From Manis javanica (Eukaryota; Chordata; Mammalia; Pholidota; Manidae), in assembly GCF_040802235.1 (NCBI RefSeq), contig NC_133166.1, positions 1 to 64,000 of the forward strand: 64,000 bases of DNA, read 5' to 3'. Positions 24,936 to 37,564 of this stretch are shown one piece after another. The notes beneath the pieces are model-generated. The model saw only the letters and a program-made list of their open reading frames with translations. It did not search any database and had not been told where the DNA came from. The position numbers and the translations under genes are program-made. Numbering within the stretch: position 1 is the stretch's first letter; the number at the start of each line of letters is the position of its first letter.

Positions 24936-26370
24936 AGAAAATTTAGAAGGTAGTAAATGAAGACTTAATCAAAAATAATAATTTACTGAATTATAGGGGA
25001 ATATCCTAAACTGGAACATTCTTGTCTGTTTCCCAACTTTAACCATCACAAAGACCCTTTTAATGTGATTTTTCCCTGGAGGATTATTCTGTTTTTATAA
25101 TAATGACAATTAACTTGATGTCCATTTAAATTTATACCTTTGATTCATAATTTCTGAGTAGGGAATGACAAGCTAGTCGCTACATAATCATATGACAGGG
25201 AACTCATGTATAATTTCATTCCTCTGAAATATTGCAAATAGTTCTGTTTTTTCATCTTTGAAAAACCTGGCATAGTACGGAGGCACTAGCTGGGTGACAC
25301 AATCTCAGAGATGCTGCACCTGAGCACAGGTAGTGTTGCCCTCTTTTACCTTCTTTTACTTCTGTTTCCTTCATTCAGCGACATCCCAACTTAACACTAC
25401 TTTACTCTGCACAACCTTAAAAACTGACTATGTCCTTAGTTGATAAGAATGGAAGAGTTTTGTATAGTTTTGTTCTATATCCACAAAGTAAAATTCCCAG
25501 CATATTGACATCAGTCATCTTTTCTACTCCAATGAATTAGTCAACACTTGGAAAAAAATTAATCAAAGAGAGTGATTATATTTTGAATGTTTCCCCTTTT
25601 TCTCTAGCTTACCTTATTTTAAGAACATATGTTTTCAGGGTCAACTTTATCATGAGTAAGTAAAACAACCCACCGCTCCTCACTCTTTGTGGACCCCTGA
25701 TGCCTTAGACAGAGGGCATTTAGTTGTGGCTGCCTCTGCTCCCAGAATGTAATAAGAAGGTGAAGAATTTTAGTGCAAGTGCTTAATCAAAGTTTGAATT
25801 ATTTTTACAGATTTGATCTGTTATGTTAGTGTTTTTGGAAATGGTACGTGTGGCAGTCTATATTTTGAAAACATTTTCATTGAATCTTACTCCTCTTGTA
25901 TAAAACATTTGACAAATGACTTGGCAGCATTCTATTCAAAAAGTAGGAGAAAGATTTCCAAAGTCAATAGAAATGAAGCAAAGTAAGATATTTTTACTTC
26001 CACATCCAAAACAGCTTCAAAGAACCATTTATTAGTATACTCAATATGTATTTACTGTTAAATGCAATTATCAGTAATATTAGTAAACCAGAGTCATATT
26101 AAATAAACCAGGTCCACTAGGCCATGTACTGTACCTCATCAGTATTATCATTTCAGCTGCGTTGGTGCTGGTCGAGCACAGAAAGTGGCATCAGGAGTTG
26201 ATGATCCATCTGAGTGTGAGATAATGGAGCAATACAAGATGGAAACAAAGATGATCATTTATTAACAATATTATTGATATTGTGCTAGAGACATCCTCTT
26301 CAGTAATAACTATATGAAGAGCTCCTGATGCTTCAGTGTTAGTTCTGCCTTATTTTTCCTTCATAGGGAG
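24936..26370 (+). other. Intergenic sequence, nothing recognised
   Basis: This is conserved in B (about 44,041-45,485). No gene, RNA or nameable repeat is seen. Confidence 0.45.
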
Positions 26371-26374
26371 GAAA

Positions 26375-26560
26375 GACAATAGGAATGATAATTGCTTACG
26401 TTTATTTAGCCCTTATTGTTTTAAGCCCTTTACGGCATTGAATCCATGCAGCAACCCTATGAGGCGCTAAGCACTACAGCCCTGCTTATACATGAGGCAG
26501 CTGTAGCACAGAGAGGGTAATAACTTTCTAAGAGTGCTATGCCAGGAATTAAAAGCCAGG
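26375..26560 (+). repeat. MIR SINE (unit A)
   Basis: ATTGCTTACGTTTATTTAGCCC, then AACCCTATGAGGCGCTAAGCACTACAG and CACAGAGAGGGTAATAAC follow the MIR order. The same element in B lies at about 45,488-45,670. Confidence 0.7.
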
Positions 26561-26775
26561 AATGTGTGAAGTCTTCCCTCTGATCCTTTCTCCATCATTT
26601 CCCATCTCACTCTCCCTCTGTCTCTCTGTGCTGACTATTAAAGATTGTGGATTTACATATACTAATAGATTTTCTACTTATAAATAAAGGAGTTGTAGAC
26701 AATGGAAAATACAAGTATAGAGAAGAAAATAAAAATCATAACACTCATTATTTTGGTATTTGTAATTCGTTCATG

Positions 26776-26785
26776 GGTGTGTGTA

Positions 26786-26830
<45 letters not shown>
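26776..26830 (+). repeat. (TG)n(AG)n microsatellite
   Basis: A TG run passes into an AG run (GAGAGAGA...). B has the same tract strongly shortened at about 45,878-45,906. Confidence 0.85.
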
Positions 26831-26836
<6 letters not shown>

Positions 26837-27329
26837 AAGCAATTGTTTCCTCTAGTCAGGTGGGACTATTTTGTGCCATCATCAGCAGTATATGACAATG
26901 CATAACCTTTATTGATTTATGCTATTTGTACTAAAGTCATTATTACATTGTCCATTTCATGTTTTGTTACTGTTTTCCCTATTCAGCAACTATATTTCAA
27001 GAGTGTTTTACATGAGTGGGTTTTTCTGCTCTAACCTGATTTTAAATCGCTAAATCTTATTTTGTTCTATATTTTCTGTTCTGGTGTTTTATTTCAGATA
27101 TATCATTCCCATCCAAGATTATGTAAATGCTTACCAAGTCTTTATCCTTCTCTATCAGTTGAAATATAACTTAAAAAAAACTACTAAGTTTATGACATAT
27201 TCAATTTTTACTAATATTTACCATTTTTTCTGAAATTTCAGATATTATTATGGCACTTTTCTAATTTTACAAGAATCATGAATTATCCATCTTTATTAAG
27301 CTTTTTAATACTTGAACGTACAAGACTTT

Positions 27330-27680
27330 TTATTTATTTTTTAAATACTTTCATATTTCATTTCTTCCATTTTTTAAAAAATGATACTATACTTGACATA
27401 CAGTATATTAGTTTCAGGTGTGCAGCATAGGGATTCAACAGTTTTACGCTTTATGAAATTCTTACCATGATAAATGTGTTTACCACCTGTCACCATATGA
27501 TTATTGACTCTATTCACTATGCAGTACTTTTCATACCATGAATTATTTATTCTGTAATTGAAAGTTTGTGCCTCTTTATCCCATCACTCATTTCACCTAA
27601 TCTCCCACCGCTTATGTCAACCACCAGGTTGTCTTCTGTATTTATGGTCCATTCCTGGTTTGTGTTTTGCTTGTTTGTTC
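27330..27680 (-). mobile_element. Old L1 3'-end fragment, minus strand (unit A)
   Basis: The wording TTAGTTTCAGGTGTGCAGCA and ATTATTGACTCTATTCACTATG is the reverse complement of an old L1 3' end. The same fragment in B is at about 48,465-48,770. Confidence 0.7.
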
Positions 27681-28202
27681 ATTTCAAATACTTTTCATAT
27701 TAACCTTTGTCAAAGTTTTCTTGGCTATTCTCAGTGATTCACCCTTTCACCTCAAGGAAGTAAGAAAAGTTATGGAACAGAACCAACAGGTTCTATCTAT
27801 TATGAATCTGTTAGTAAGTTCTAGGCAGCTGAGTGTATCAACAAAAAATATGAAATAAACCTATCAAGTACTTGGGCATTGAAATTACCCACTTGGACTC
27901 TTTCTCTGCATCAAGGCCCGTCATAGCGTGATGTTGGTTGTCAGCTGACGTAAGGAGACTCAAACTCAAGCAAGCCTGATATGAAATCATTTACCTGGCT
28001 TGTACTTCATGGCCTCAGGTGATTTGACATGCTTCTGTCCGAGGTCAGAATCTACGTCTGCCTCTAGGTTCTGATGCCTGAGGCTGCCTGCAAGGCTGAT
28101 GATCTCTCTGCAAACTCCCCAGATTGACCCATAAAGCTCTAGTACTCCTGGCATTCCTATCAATAGGGACAACAGTCACTCATGGTTATCTGTAAGCAAT
28201 CA

Positions 28203-28335
28203 ATGATAATAATAGCCAACACCTATCAAAACAGTTACTAGGTACTAGACTGTGTGCTGAGCATTTGTATGAAGTTTCTCCTGTAACCCTCCCAGGAACA
28301 GGATGGTTCTGGATCTCTCATTGTTCTCACTTATT
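28203..28335 (+). repeat. MIR SINE fragment (unit B)
   Basis: This is the duplicate of the MIR at 268-400, including the GTGCTGAGC core and the CCTCCCAGGAAC stretch. Confidence 0.6.
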
Positions 28336-28696
28336 GTAAGTGGTCAGTGTTAGTGTGTTTAAGCCATTGGGACCGGTACACAGAGCAAGAGGGTATCAGA
28401 AGGAAAACTCGAACGTCTTAATCTCTAACTACATTCCAATGCTATTCCTTATGTATCAAAATACTCTAAATGATAATATATTGGGGTCAACAGTGAGCTA
28501 TACCAGCCTCCCTTTTGTGTACTTTCTATGAAGGCTTCCCTAGTACACATATTCTATAACTTCATTGGTCACACATGCTGTGCCCCAACAAAATATTATC
28601 AGAGTTATAAACTGTGATATAATTTCCTGACCAATTTGGAGATCAAATTCTAAATACATTTACACAAGTTTGAGAAATTATTACTAAACGGGTAAA

Positions 28697-29023
28697 TGTG
28701 GGTAAAATTCCAATATTCCAGAATCTCTCACTTGGCCTCAGTGCCTCTCCATATCAATAGGTGTTACCAAGGGGTGGAGAGAAGTACTTCATTTCCAGAT
28801 CACTAGATGACTTCAGAGGAGGTGGAGAGTGAGCGCACACATGGACCAGAGAGGTTTGGTGGGGCCGGGCAGCTGGGTCATGAGAGACATGGGCCAGCAC
28901 AATTAGACGGCTGCTTGGAAGCTATAAACAGGTTTCTTCCACTTCATTTCTCTCTTTTACTGATTCTGGCTTCAAAGATTATTTCCCCCTGGCTTGGAAC
29001 ATGTATTCCCCCTGGAGTTTTCA
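28697..29023 (+). repeat. 5' LTR of the unit B ERV
   Basis: It begins TGTGGGTAAAAT and ends TTTTCA, directly before the TGG of the primer-binding-like site at 29,024. Confidence 0.8.
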
Positions 29024-32000
29024 TGGTGGTAGTTGGCAGGAACTTTGAAACAGTAATGTGTATTCATGGGTGTGATACTTGGGCAGGCTGCCCCTAGAGA
29101 TGTTGGGGAGAGACGCAGAACCCATTGTGAATGGTGGGGAGGCCCCTTAGCTGTGGAGGGTGCAGCTTCACCTGAAGCCACATCTATGGGCCTTCCACAT
29201 GGGAAGCCCCTAGTAGGGACCTGGTATAGAGGGAAACAACTTCTAAACAGGTGGTGCCTTCTCCAGAAATGGGGAAGAGTTGAGACACCAGAAGCTGTGG
29301 AATTAGTCCTCCATGAGATGGAGATAGAAGACTGCTTAGAGGCCCTAAGTGGTTGTGTGGTGGCTGGGATTGTGTGATGTTTGTTTCTCAAGATATTGGA
29401 AAGGTTATTGAGGAGAGAGGCACACTTAGGCATTGCTTGGAGGAGCTGGACGATGACCTATGGGACGCCCTTAAGAAAGAGAGACACTTCTTGGGCAGTC
29501 AGGTTGTGCTCCTGAAACACACGTTATCAGCGAGGGAGGAGGCAGCAGGAGAACCTGTGGTGCAGGGGGCCATGGGGGTGTGGGAGGAAGGAGTGATGTC
29601 CTCAGTTGTTGAGACAGATCAAAGCAGCAGGAGCCTGGGGAGGGTAAGTGGGTTGGAATGAGGGCAGAATTGTTGCCAAGGACACCACCAAAGGCACTAG
29701 CCCCTCCTGTATTGAAGGCCCACCTGGTGTTATTAAGTAAATAAAATGCAATAACTGTGTGCTCCTCAGAGGGAGGAGTGGCCCCCTCCCCAGGTTGTGG
29801 AGCACTGCATGCTCAGCCCCTGTACCCAGGATGAGCTGGTGGACGTGAGTGTCTGTTACAGGCAGAAGCCCTCGGAACCTCTGCCTACATAGCCTGTATA
29901 TATCTGGGTTTTGAGGATGGAAAACATTGTTATGTTGGGTTCTGAAATGAGTAGACTCGCTTCCCTGATGACTCATCCTTCTCTATCTCAGTGGTTGCAA
30001 ACTGCCTGTCACATCTCAGGGAATCAGGCACATCTGGATTGGCTGACAGCAGCCATCAGGGCACTTTGGCCTAATCAGGGTTACTTACCATACTTACCCA
30101 CTAGCTGGGTAACATATGCAGAGCTCCAGCAGGTACAATGGGAGCTGCGCATGAAAAATATCATCTATAGTATGGACCCCCAGGGCCCTGATGAGGAGTT
30201 GTTCACTGTAGGAATGATAAATCTGGTGCTCCACACAGCTTCCCCATCTCTCTTTGGGTCCCTAGTGACTATTCTTGCCGCCGCCCCCCACCCCTGTAGC
30301 GCAACCCATAAGTGAGGTTAGCTGTACTTTAGCAGATATGGGGAAGGTTGAAAATAAGAGCATGGAACGAAGTTCGGGCTACGACTGAAAGGAGAGGTGG
30401 AAAGCGCCCCGTGAAAGTCTCAAGGACACAGGTATTGGTTGGTTTGATAAAGGCAGGGGTAGTGAAAGAAAAATTTGATGGGCAGCCCAAAGGAATCTTG
30501 TTAGAACTGTGGCACCAATTAAAGCCAGAGAAGCAGTTTCAGCTGCTGAGGTCCATGACATGAATCCAGAGGCAATGCCCCATGTCCGGCCTGGGTCCTT
30601 ACAAGACGTGCTGGGGGACAGTACTCAGGCTCTGCCAGGGCCCTTTTCCCCACAGGAGGAGGACTGGGCATTACGGTTTGACTGCGTATGGTGGGGTCAA
30701 GGCTCCCACCTTGGGGGACATGGTGGGGCCTGGAGGCCACATGTAGAAATAGCAATTCATTGGTTCCCCATGAATTTACAATATACTCTGGTGCTGGTGG
30801 ACACAGGAGCTGAATATTCTCTGATTTAAGGGGAAACCAGAGCATTTTCCTGAGGCCCCTGTGCTGATAGATGGCTATGGGGTAAGGCAATTAGAGTGAT
30901 GAAAGCCCAAATCCCTTTGGATTTAGGGTGTGAACCCCAAAGGAGTGTACTCTGTACATTTCCCCCATCCCTGAATATATTTTGGGGGTGGATATCCTTT
31001 AGGGCCTATGGTTACAGACCACTGCAGGTCAGCTCAGACTGAGGGAACATGTGGTAAAGGCAGTTCTGTGGGGACATGCTAAGCACCCACCTGCAGCTCT
31101 GCCTGTACCTTAACAGATGACAAATAGTAAGCAGTATACATTGACTGGGTTTCACAAGGAAACTGGGGGAACTCTACAGGAGTGGAAGAAGGGGGGCTTC
31201 ATAAAGTTCCCTCACAGACCTTTTAATTCCCCACTGTGGCCGTGGAAATGCCGGACAGCTCATGGCATATGACCTTGGATTACAGGGAATTGAGTAAAGT
31301 TAAACTGCCTTTGCATGCTGCTGCCCCTCTATAGCAGCCTTTATGGACACACTGTCATGAAATAGGGACATATCATTATGTTGTTTACCTTGATAATGCT
31401 TTCTTCTCTATTGACATAGCACAGGAAGTCAGAAATAGTTTTCCTTCATGTGGGAAGGACAGCAGTGGGGATTCACTCTCCTTCCATGGGGATACCTCCA
31501 CAGTCCCACCATTTGTCATGGGCTTGTAGCCCAGGACTGGGCCACATGGAAGAGAGCATAAACTGTCCAGCTGTATCACTACATTGATAATATTATGCTC
31601 ATGTCTGATTCTCTTGAAGATTTAGAAGGAGGAGTTCCTAGACAGCTGTAACTGGAGAAAGGATGGGCTGTGAACAGCACCAAGGTTAAGGAACCTTCTT
31701 AGATAGTAAATTTCTTAAAGGTGTATATAGTTGGGTAAAACCAAAGTTATCCCACAAGCAGTCACAGAAAAGTTCCATGCTTTCTCTACCCCTGCAACTG
31801 TGGCAGTATTACAAGAGGTTTGGGGATCTTTGGGCTACTGGAGAGGGTTTCTCCCACACTTGGCACAAATTCTGAAGCCCTTATACTGGTTGGTACAAAA
31901 AGTCTTCAGGTGGGACCGGGATGAAACCTGTGGAGCTGCTCTTACTGCTTCTAAGTGAGCGATCAAGGCTGTACTGGCCTTGAGTGTAATGGACTCATCA

Positions 32001-34139
32001 AGGCCCTGTGAGCTAGATGTTCATGTAACCAAATATGGCTGTGGATGGGGCATTTGGCAGTGGCTTGAATGGAAACACCAACCTATTGGATTCTCTTCAC
32101 AAGTATGGAAAGGAGCAGAGGCCCAGTACACCTTGATAGAGAAGCAACTGGCTGCTGTGTACCACACTTGGCTAGCTGTGGAGGCCATCAACGGAACAAC
32201 TCTGATGAAAGTAATAACTACCTGTCCCATTGCAGGGTGGGTGCAAGACTGGAACTAAAGGCTGTGGAGTGGTGTGGTACAGACACCTACAATGGCCAAA
32301 TGGGACACATAATTAGAGCAGTGTAGCACACTTTCCACTAGCCCCTGATATGGAGAATTCTGATGCTTGTCTGGGCATATGATAGTAGCCATTGGTATCC
32401 AAGAGTCCTCTTCTGGAGGGAAAAGCCCTGTACTTGAAGATGCTTGGTACCCAAATTGCTCCAGTCTCAGGCAACCCCTTAAGTGGAGGGCTGTGTCTTT
32501 CCATCCTAAGACTGAGACAGTATGGATGGAGGATGGAGAGGGGAATAGCAGCCAATGGGGTGATGTGTGGGCCGTATGGCTAGTGATCAGCCAGGAGCAT
32601 TCCCCCATAGTTGTCTGCACTGACAGCTGGGTCGTCTACCAGGGTTGACTGTGTGGCTACGGCCATGGTCCTGTGCCAACTGGATGGTTGGTCACATGCC
32701 CCATTGAGGGCAAGAGTTGTGGCAAGACTTATGGGCCTCTTGTCAGACCAAGACAGTTACTGAATACGATGTGACTGATTATTTGCCTTTGGCATTCCCA
32801 GGGAATGATTAAGGAGACACATTGGCCCAGATGTGTTTGTTGGCTAGAAGGAAAGCCTGCCACTGATGTTGTCCAATGGTTACATCAGTGTTTGTTCCAT
32901 GTGGGGCAAAAGATTATGTGGGATGTATGCTATGACTTGTGTGGACACAGCTACTGGACTGTTGATTGATCTTCCTGCACATCGTGCAGATCAGCAAACC
33001 ACCAAGGAGGCCTAGAGCATCTCTGCGGCCTTAGGCTGGCTGCAGGTCACTGAGAATGATCAAGGCACCCACTTTAGTGGACATGCATTTCAAGAATGTG
33101 TGCAGTAGTTAGGGATAAAGTGACAGTTTAATGTACCATATAACCATACAATGGCAGGGTTGATAGGGAGGTACAATGGTTTTTCAAAGTCTGGCCCAAG
33201 TTCATACAACAATAGTCTATGGTGCTGGTCAGTGCACTTACAGGCAGTGCTATGTCATTTGAATGAGAAGCCCCAAAAAGGAGCCTTGAGGTCTGTGGAC
33301 ATGCTAACACACATTGCTGCCTCTCCTGTAAAACTGTATGTGCAAACTAAAGGGGAGTTATTGAAGCCAGGATATGGCCAGCAGAGCAACATCCTGCTGC
33401 CATCCCTACTGCACTAAACCCTAGAGACTCTGTTGAGTGGATGTGATTCTGGACATTTCAACATATGGATCAACGATGGTTGGCCTTTCTGGCACCTTGG
33501 TGAAAAGGCCTGGAAGCTGGCCTCCTGTGTGTTCCTGGAGTAACAGCAGAGTGACCCCCAAAGATCACATAGTGCACCCAAAACACCCGGGAGGTAAGAG
33601 CATCTTACAGGGAAGTTTTGTTTTATCATTATGCCCAGTGCATACACCTCCCAGAGCCCTGTATAGTGACCCATCTGTAACCCTCACAGGGAGGGGGTGT
33701 AAGTCTGGTGTACTAGACCAGGACGAGATCCCTTTCCTGACACTGTCCTGTCACGGGACCACTCTCTTGCATGCATCCTCCTGATGGACAAGACTTTCCC
33801 AGGCGGGTGTCATTCAAACATGTATCCTATTGCCCTTAAGGTTATTTTCTTCTATAGTTCCTGTGTCCGTGACCGACTTACTGGCTGCAGCTGCTGAGTG
33901 ATAATTACTCTGAACTCCCTACCTGTTCAGCTACTGGCTCCTGTGGGAAGGGCAAGCCAGGGACTTTATCTGTATGGAACTTTGAACCTAGCTGAATCCT
34001 TGAGGATTATCTTGTTTTTATTGCCGCTGTTATTGTACGTTATTAGTCTGGTTACAGTGCTCTAGTTTTCTAGCACACTGGCTGTTACCGATGATGGGGA
34101 GCAAGTAGATTGTGAGGTGAGATTTCTGGAAGGGTGGAC

Positions 34140-34454
34140 TGTGTATAACATTGCAATATATCCAGAATGTCTGGCTCGGCCTTAGTGCATTTCCATATCA
34201 ATAGGTGTTTCCAGGGTGTGGAGAGAAGTGTTCCATCTTCAGATCACTAGGTGATTACAACGGGTGTGGATAGTGAGCACATACCTGGACTGGAGTGGTT
34301 AGGTGAGGACTGGCACCCGGGTCACGAGAGACACGGGGGAGCAGAAGTTATAAGCAATAAACAGGTTTATCCCATTTTATTTCTCCCTTTGAGTGGTGTT
34401 GGCTTCAAAGGTTATTTGCCTCAGGTAGGCAACATATTTCCCCTTGGAGGTACA
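34140..34454 (+). repeat. 3' LTR of the unit B ERV
   Basis: It begins TGTGTATAACAT and ends GGTACA, followed by the GTAAA target duplication. Confidence 0.8.
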
Positions 34455-34929
34455 GTAAATGTTTTTCTTATGGATACTGGAAAAAATTTTTTAAGAATTT
34501 ATCAGTATGACCATGGAGAACAGAAGGGCTCTTACAAATTTAACCTGGATTGATGCCACATATACTTTTTTTACCAGAAAGCAAGTTTTACAATGCATAA
34601 AAAGAGGTTTTTTTTAAAAAAACATATTTTCATCACTTATTTCAATGTATAATAATCACAGAATTTCTATTCTTTAAAATATTCTTCATCAAATTTTTAA
34701 ATACCTCTTTCAATTCTCATGGAAACTCATGTTTTAGTTGAGAACTTGATGCACTGTACAGGTATTCCTAGATAATGTGAGATAAAAGCTGCTGTGTTTC
34801 CACCAGAGCAGTGAGCATTTCCCTTTTTCTGGTGCTCAGTGGAGGAAAAAGGTGGCACATGTGAGAATTGTAATGCTACCACATTTGACTTGAGTCAGCA
34901 ATGAATTGTGTTGTCTCTTTTCTGATCTT

Positions 34930-34931
34930 AG
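34930..34931 (+). promoter_or_regulatory. Probable splice acceptor before the receptor coding exon (B)
   Basis: The run TCTTTTCTGATCTTAG precedes the coding ATG by 13 bases, as in copy A. It is used here to choose 34,945 rather than an upstream in-frame ATG at 34,906, which lies inside the pyrimidine-rich intron end. Confidence 0.6.
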
Positions 34932-34944
34932 GAGCAGAAAGGCT

Positions 34945-35883
34945 ATGTTTAGGAGAGGAAATATTACAGAGATCACCTACTTCATCCTCTTGGGGTTTTC
35001 AGATTTTCCCAGAATCAAAGCAGTGCTCTTTGTTGTGTTCCTGGTGATCTACGTTACAACTCTGACTTGGAACCTGAGCCTCATCATCTTAATAAGGATG
35101 GATTCCCACCTCCACACACCCATGTACTTCTTCCTCAGCAACCTGTCCTTCCTAGACATCAGCTATGTGACCTCCACAGACCCCAAGATGCTCTTTGACT
35201 TCTTCCTGGAACAACATACTATCACCGTTGTGGGTTGTGCTGTTCAGTACTTCTTCTCTGCAACCATGGGAGTGAGTGAGTCTTGTCTCATGACAGCCAT
35301 GGCCTATGACCGCTATGCTGCCATTTGTAATCCACTTCTCTACTCATCAATCATGTCACCCACCCTCTGTGTTGGGATGGTGCTGGGATCCTATGTGGCT
35401 GGACTCTCTGCTTCTTCATCTCAGCTGTATGTCATTCTTCAACTCCACTTTTGCGGACCTAATGTCATCCAGCACTTCTTCTGTGACATGCCCCAACTGT
35501 TAGTCCTGTCCTGCTCTGACACTTTCTCTGCCAAGCTCCTACTTGCTATCTTAACAATGATCTTTGGGATAATAAATGCCCTTGTTGTCATGATATCCTA
35601 CGTCTATATTGTCATCTCCATCATGAAGATCACTACAGCTAAAGGCAGGTCCAAGGCTTTCAACACCTGTGCTTCTCACCTGACAGCAGTTTCCTTCTTC
35701 TATATCTCAAGTAGCTTTGTCTATTTGATGTCCATCTCTGGTGGGTCTTCTACTTTTGACAGATTCACATCAGTCTTCTACACAGTGGTGATTCCCATGT
35801 TGAATCCCTTGATTTACAGTCTGAGGAACAAGGAAATCAAAGATGCCTTGAAGAGGTTGCAGAAGAAGGGAGGCCATTACTGA
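34945..35883 (+). CDS. OR5AN1: Odorant receptor, OR5AN1-like, copy B
   Basis: An intact 312-residue odorant GPCR expected to signal through G-olf at olfactory cilia. It has NIT at 6-8, PMYFFLSNLSF at 59-69, C98/C180, MAYDRYAAIC at 119-128, CDMPQL at 180-185, KAFNTCASHL at 237-246 and PMLNPLIYSLRN at 284-295. The start at 34,945 makes it the same length as A and C; an in-frame ATG 13 codons upstream lies before a conserved splice acceptor and is not used in this annotation. It differs from A at 33 residues, including Asp79 and Phe84 near the outer end of helix 2, Gln176 in extracellular loop 2, and Met262/Ile264 at the outer end of helix 6. Ser is at 105, as in A. It lies about 490 bp downstream of the class III-like ERV. 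Confidence 0.93.
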   Translation: MFRRGNITEITYFILLGFSDFPRIKAVLFVVFLVIYVTTLTWNLSLIILIRMDSHLHTPMYFFLSNLSFLDISYVTSTDPKMLFDFFLEQHTITVVGCAVQYFFSATMGVSESCLMTAMAYDRYAAICNPLLYSSIMSPTLCVGMVLGSYVAGLSASSSQLYVILQLHFCGPNVIQHFFCDMPQLLVLSCSDTFSAKLLLAILTMIFGIINALVVMISYVYIVISIMKITTAKGRSKAFNTCASHLTAVSFFYISSSFVYLMSISGGSSTFDRFTSVFYTVVIPMLNPLIYSLRNKEIKDALKRLQKKGGHY

Positions 35884-37560
35884 GTTCACTGATTCTGACA
35901 TTTTTTAACATATTATTCCTTCAGAATCATCTTAACCCGCAATACTGAACATATGAATCAACCATTACAAATTTCACACTGCCTTCAGACACAGAAGGTT
36001 TTATTTGACATAAGTTATACACCAAAATGTACCAATACATGGTACAGATCCACACACACATAAGATTTTTAAGTCTTGGAGCTTCATTACTTTCAGTCTA
36101 TACGAGGAATGGTTTCATTTTTTATTAATCCTTCCACGTGTATTTGTGAAACATCAAGGTTTAAAAACTTTTGGCCGCTTCTTGATTCTGAAACTGAACC
36201 CTGAGAAAAACCTGGCACAGGCTCCAGGAGTGTAAAATCCCTGTCTGATAATTATTCTAATGGAACTACATGATGGTGATTAATGTTTTTTTCTGTGTCT
36301 GTTCCGATTTGGAGTAAACAGAGATAGGGTTTGGGCATTAGGACAGAAAGAAAGCTATAAAATTGATCTGATTATGCCTCCTGGAAACAGCAGCCTCAGA
36401 CAGCTAATATTTGTGTAAGGCCTCTTTCAGTGCTAACCATCTAATACATTTTTGTTCATATCCTCATGTCTACCAGCTCTAGTCTATGGAAGGAGGAAAT
36501 TCCAACCATATAATATCCCAACAGAATCATAAAGTTGCATAAACCAAAGGATGTGGACACTGCAGTGCCATTTACTTATGAGTCTAGTGATTTAGTTTCT
36601 GGCATTTAGTTTCCAGTGGGGGTCTTTGATTGAGATATTTTCAAATTCCATGTCACAGCCAATAGTTGTTTCTGAGAGTTTGCATTCAAACCTCTCTTTC
36701 TTTCCTGTATTAAATTCAGAAAATTTACCTTGTTTTAAATAGTCAATGGTTCATCTTATCAAATATATTCTGATATGTCAGCACCGGTTCATGTTTGGTA
36801 AGGGGAGCCTTGTGTGAGAGTTCATTGTTATCACAGAGCTACTGAATATTCAATATTGCCAAAAAGAAGAATAAATAGGGTAAACTGGTATACATCTTCT
36901 CTTATTGTCCATGTTCTTCATTTTATGTTTTAATGTTTTATGTTTAAAGGGGGTGATATAATAGATGGCGTAGAATGGTTAGAGTTACTTTAATTCTGAT
37001 ATGTTCCTGAAGCCCTTAAATACCAAGGAAGAAAATAGACAGTAGGATAGGCAGGGTTCTCACCTCCGGCCGGGTTATATAAAGCTTCTGGTCTTCGTGG
37101 TCTGTTAAAAAGAATAACATATTTAATAGCACTGACTATTGATTTGCCTGATTGATATTAGACTTGAATAAGCTTATACGAAACAGATGTCATTACAATA
37201 CAAATATCTTTGGCAAGTCATTTGCTCTTAATGTTGTTTTGGGTCTCAGTTTGATGAGTGATATGAGTTATTTTATTTAATAAAGGAATATAAGTGAAGA
37301 AGTATTTGAAGGTTTTACCAAATCTTTCATGAGCTTCCACATGGGCAGAATTGAGAGAAGTGAAATTTTTGCACCACTGGGAAAGTATGTGAGGGCTTTC
37401 ACCCAGCCATGGAGAGAATGCAGTGTGAATAAATCTGTAGGCCCATGCTCTCTGAAGAACTGCTTCTTAAAAATGTATAAAAATGTGTGACAAGTCTGTC
37501 TGTAAGGGTTCTTGAGGTCTTGCTCATGAGACAGAACTCTGTGAGGTTTATAGTAGCATA
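35884..37560 (+). other. 3' flank of receptor B, no gene recognised
   Basis: This is the counterpart of 8,117-9,795. The candidate AATAAA is at 36,870-36,875. No other feature is supported. Confidence 0.5.
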
Positions 37561-37564
37561 TGGA

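Larger units (their letters stand above)
1..27930 (+). repeat. Tandem segmental duplication, unit A
   Basis: The first bases of the window reappear at 27,935 and, less closely, at 49,029. Homology with unit B runs in order through the MIR, ERV, receptor gene, old L1s, (GT)n and GC-richer block. Unit A is longer than B mainly because of three private insertions (13,152-17,955; 20,217-22,181; about 24,381-24,832). The chosen boundary is only a phase: the true left edge lies outside the window. Confidence 0.9.
28697..34454 (+). mobile_element. Class III-like (ERV-L-related) endogenous retrovirus fossil, unit B
   Basis: This is the duplicated copy of the unit A ERV at the matching site, with the same GTAAA target duplication (28,692-28,696 and 34,455-34,459). 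Parts in order: 5' LTR, gag-like (about 29,060-30,500), protease with DTGAE (about 30,795-30,830), reverse transcriptase (about 31,130-31,960), RNase H (about 31,980-32,760), integrase (about 32,780-33,600), 3' LTR. It is broken many times and about 170 bp shorter overall than the A copy. It cannot be an independent insertion because site and flanks match unit A. Confidence 0.85.

Noticed and set aside
26776-26905. Open frames over the TG/AG microsatellite
   Set aside because: Low-complexity translation (CVCVCV, ERERER) without family or codon support.
34906-34944. Upstream in-frame ATG extending receptor B by 13 codons
   Set aside because: It lies in the pyrimidine-rich stretch before a conserved splice acceptor (34,930-34,931). 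A and C have no such extension, and all three are 312 residues from the chosen starts.
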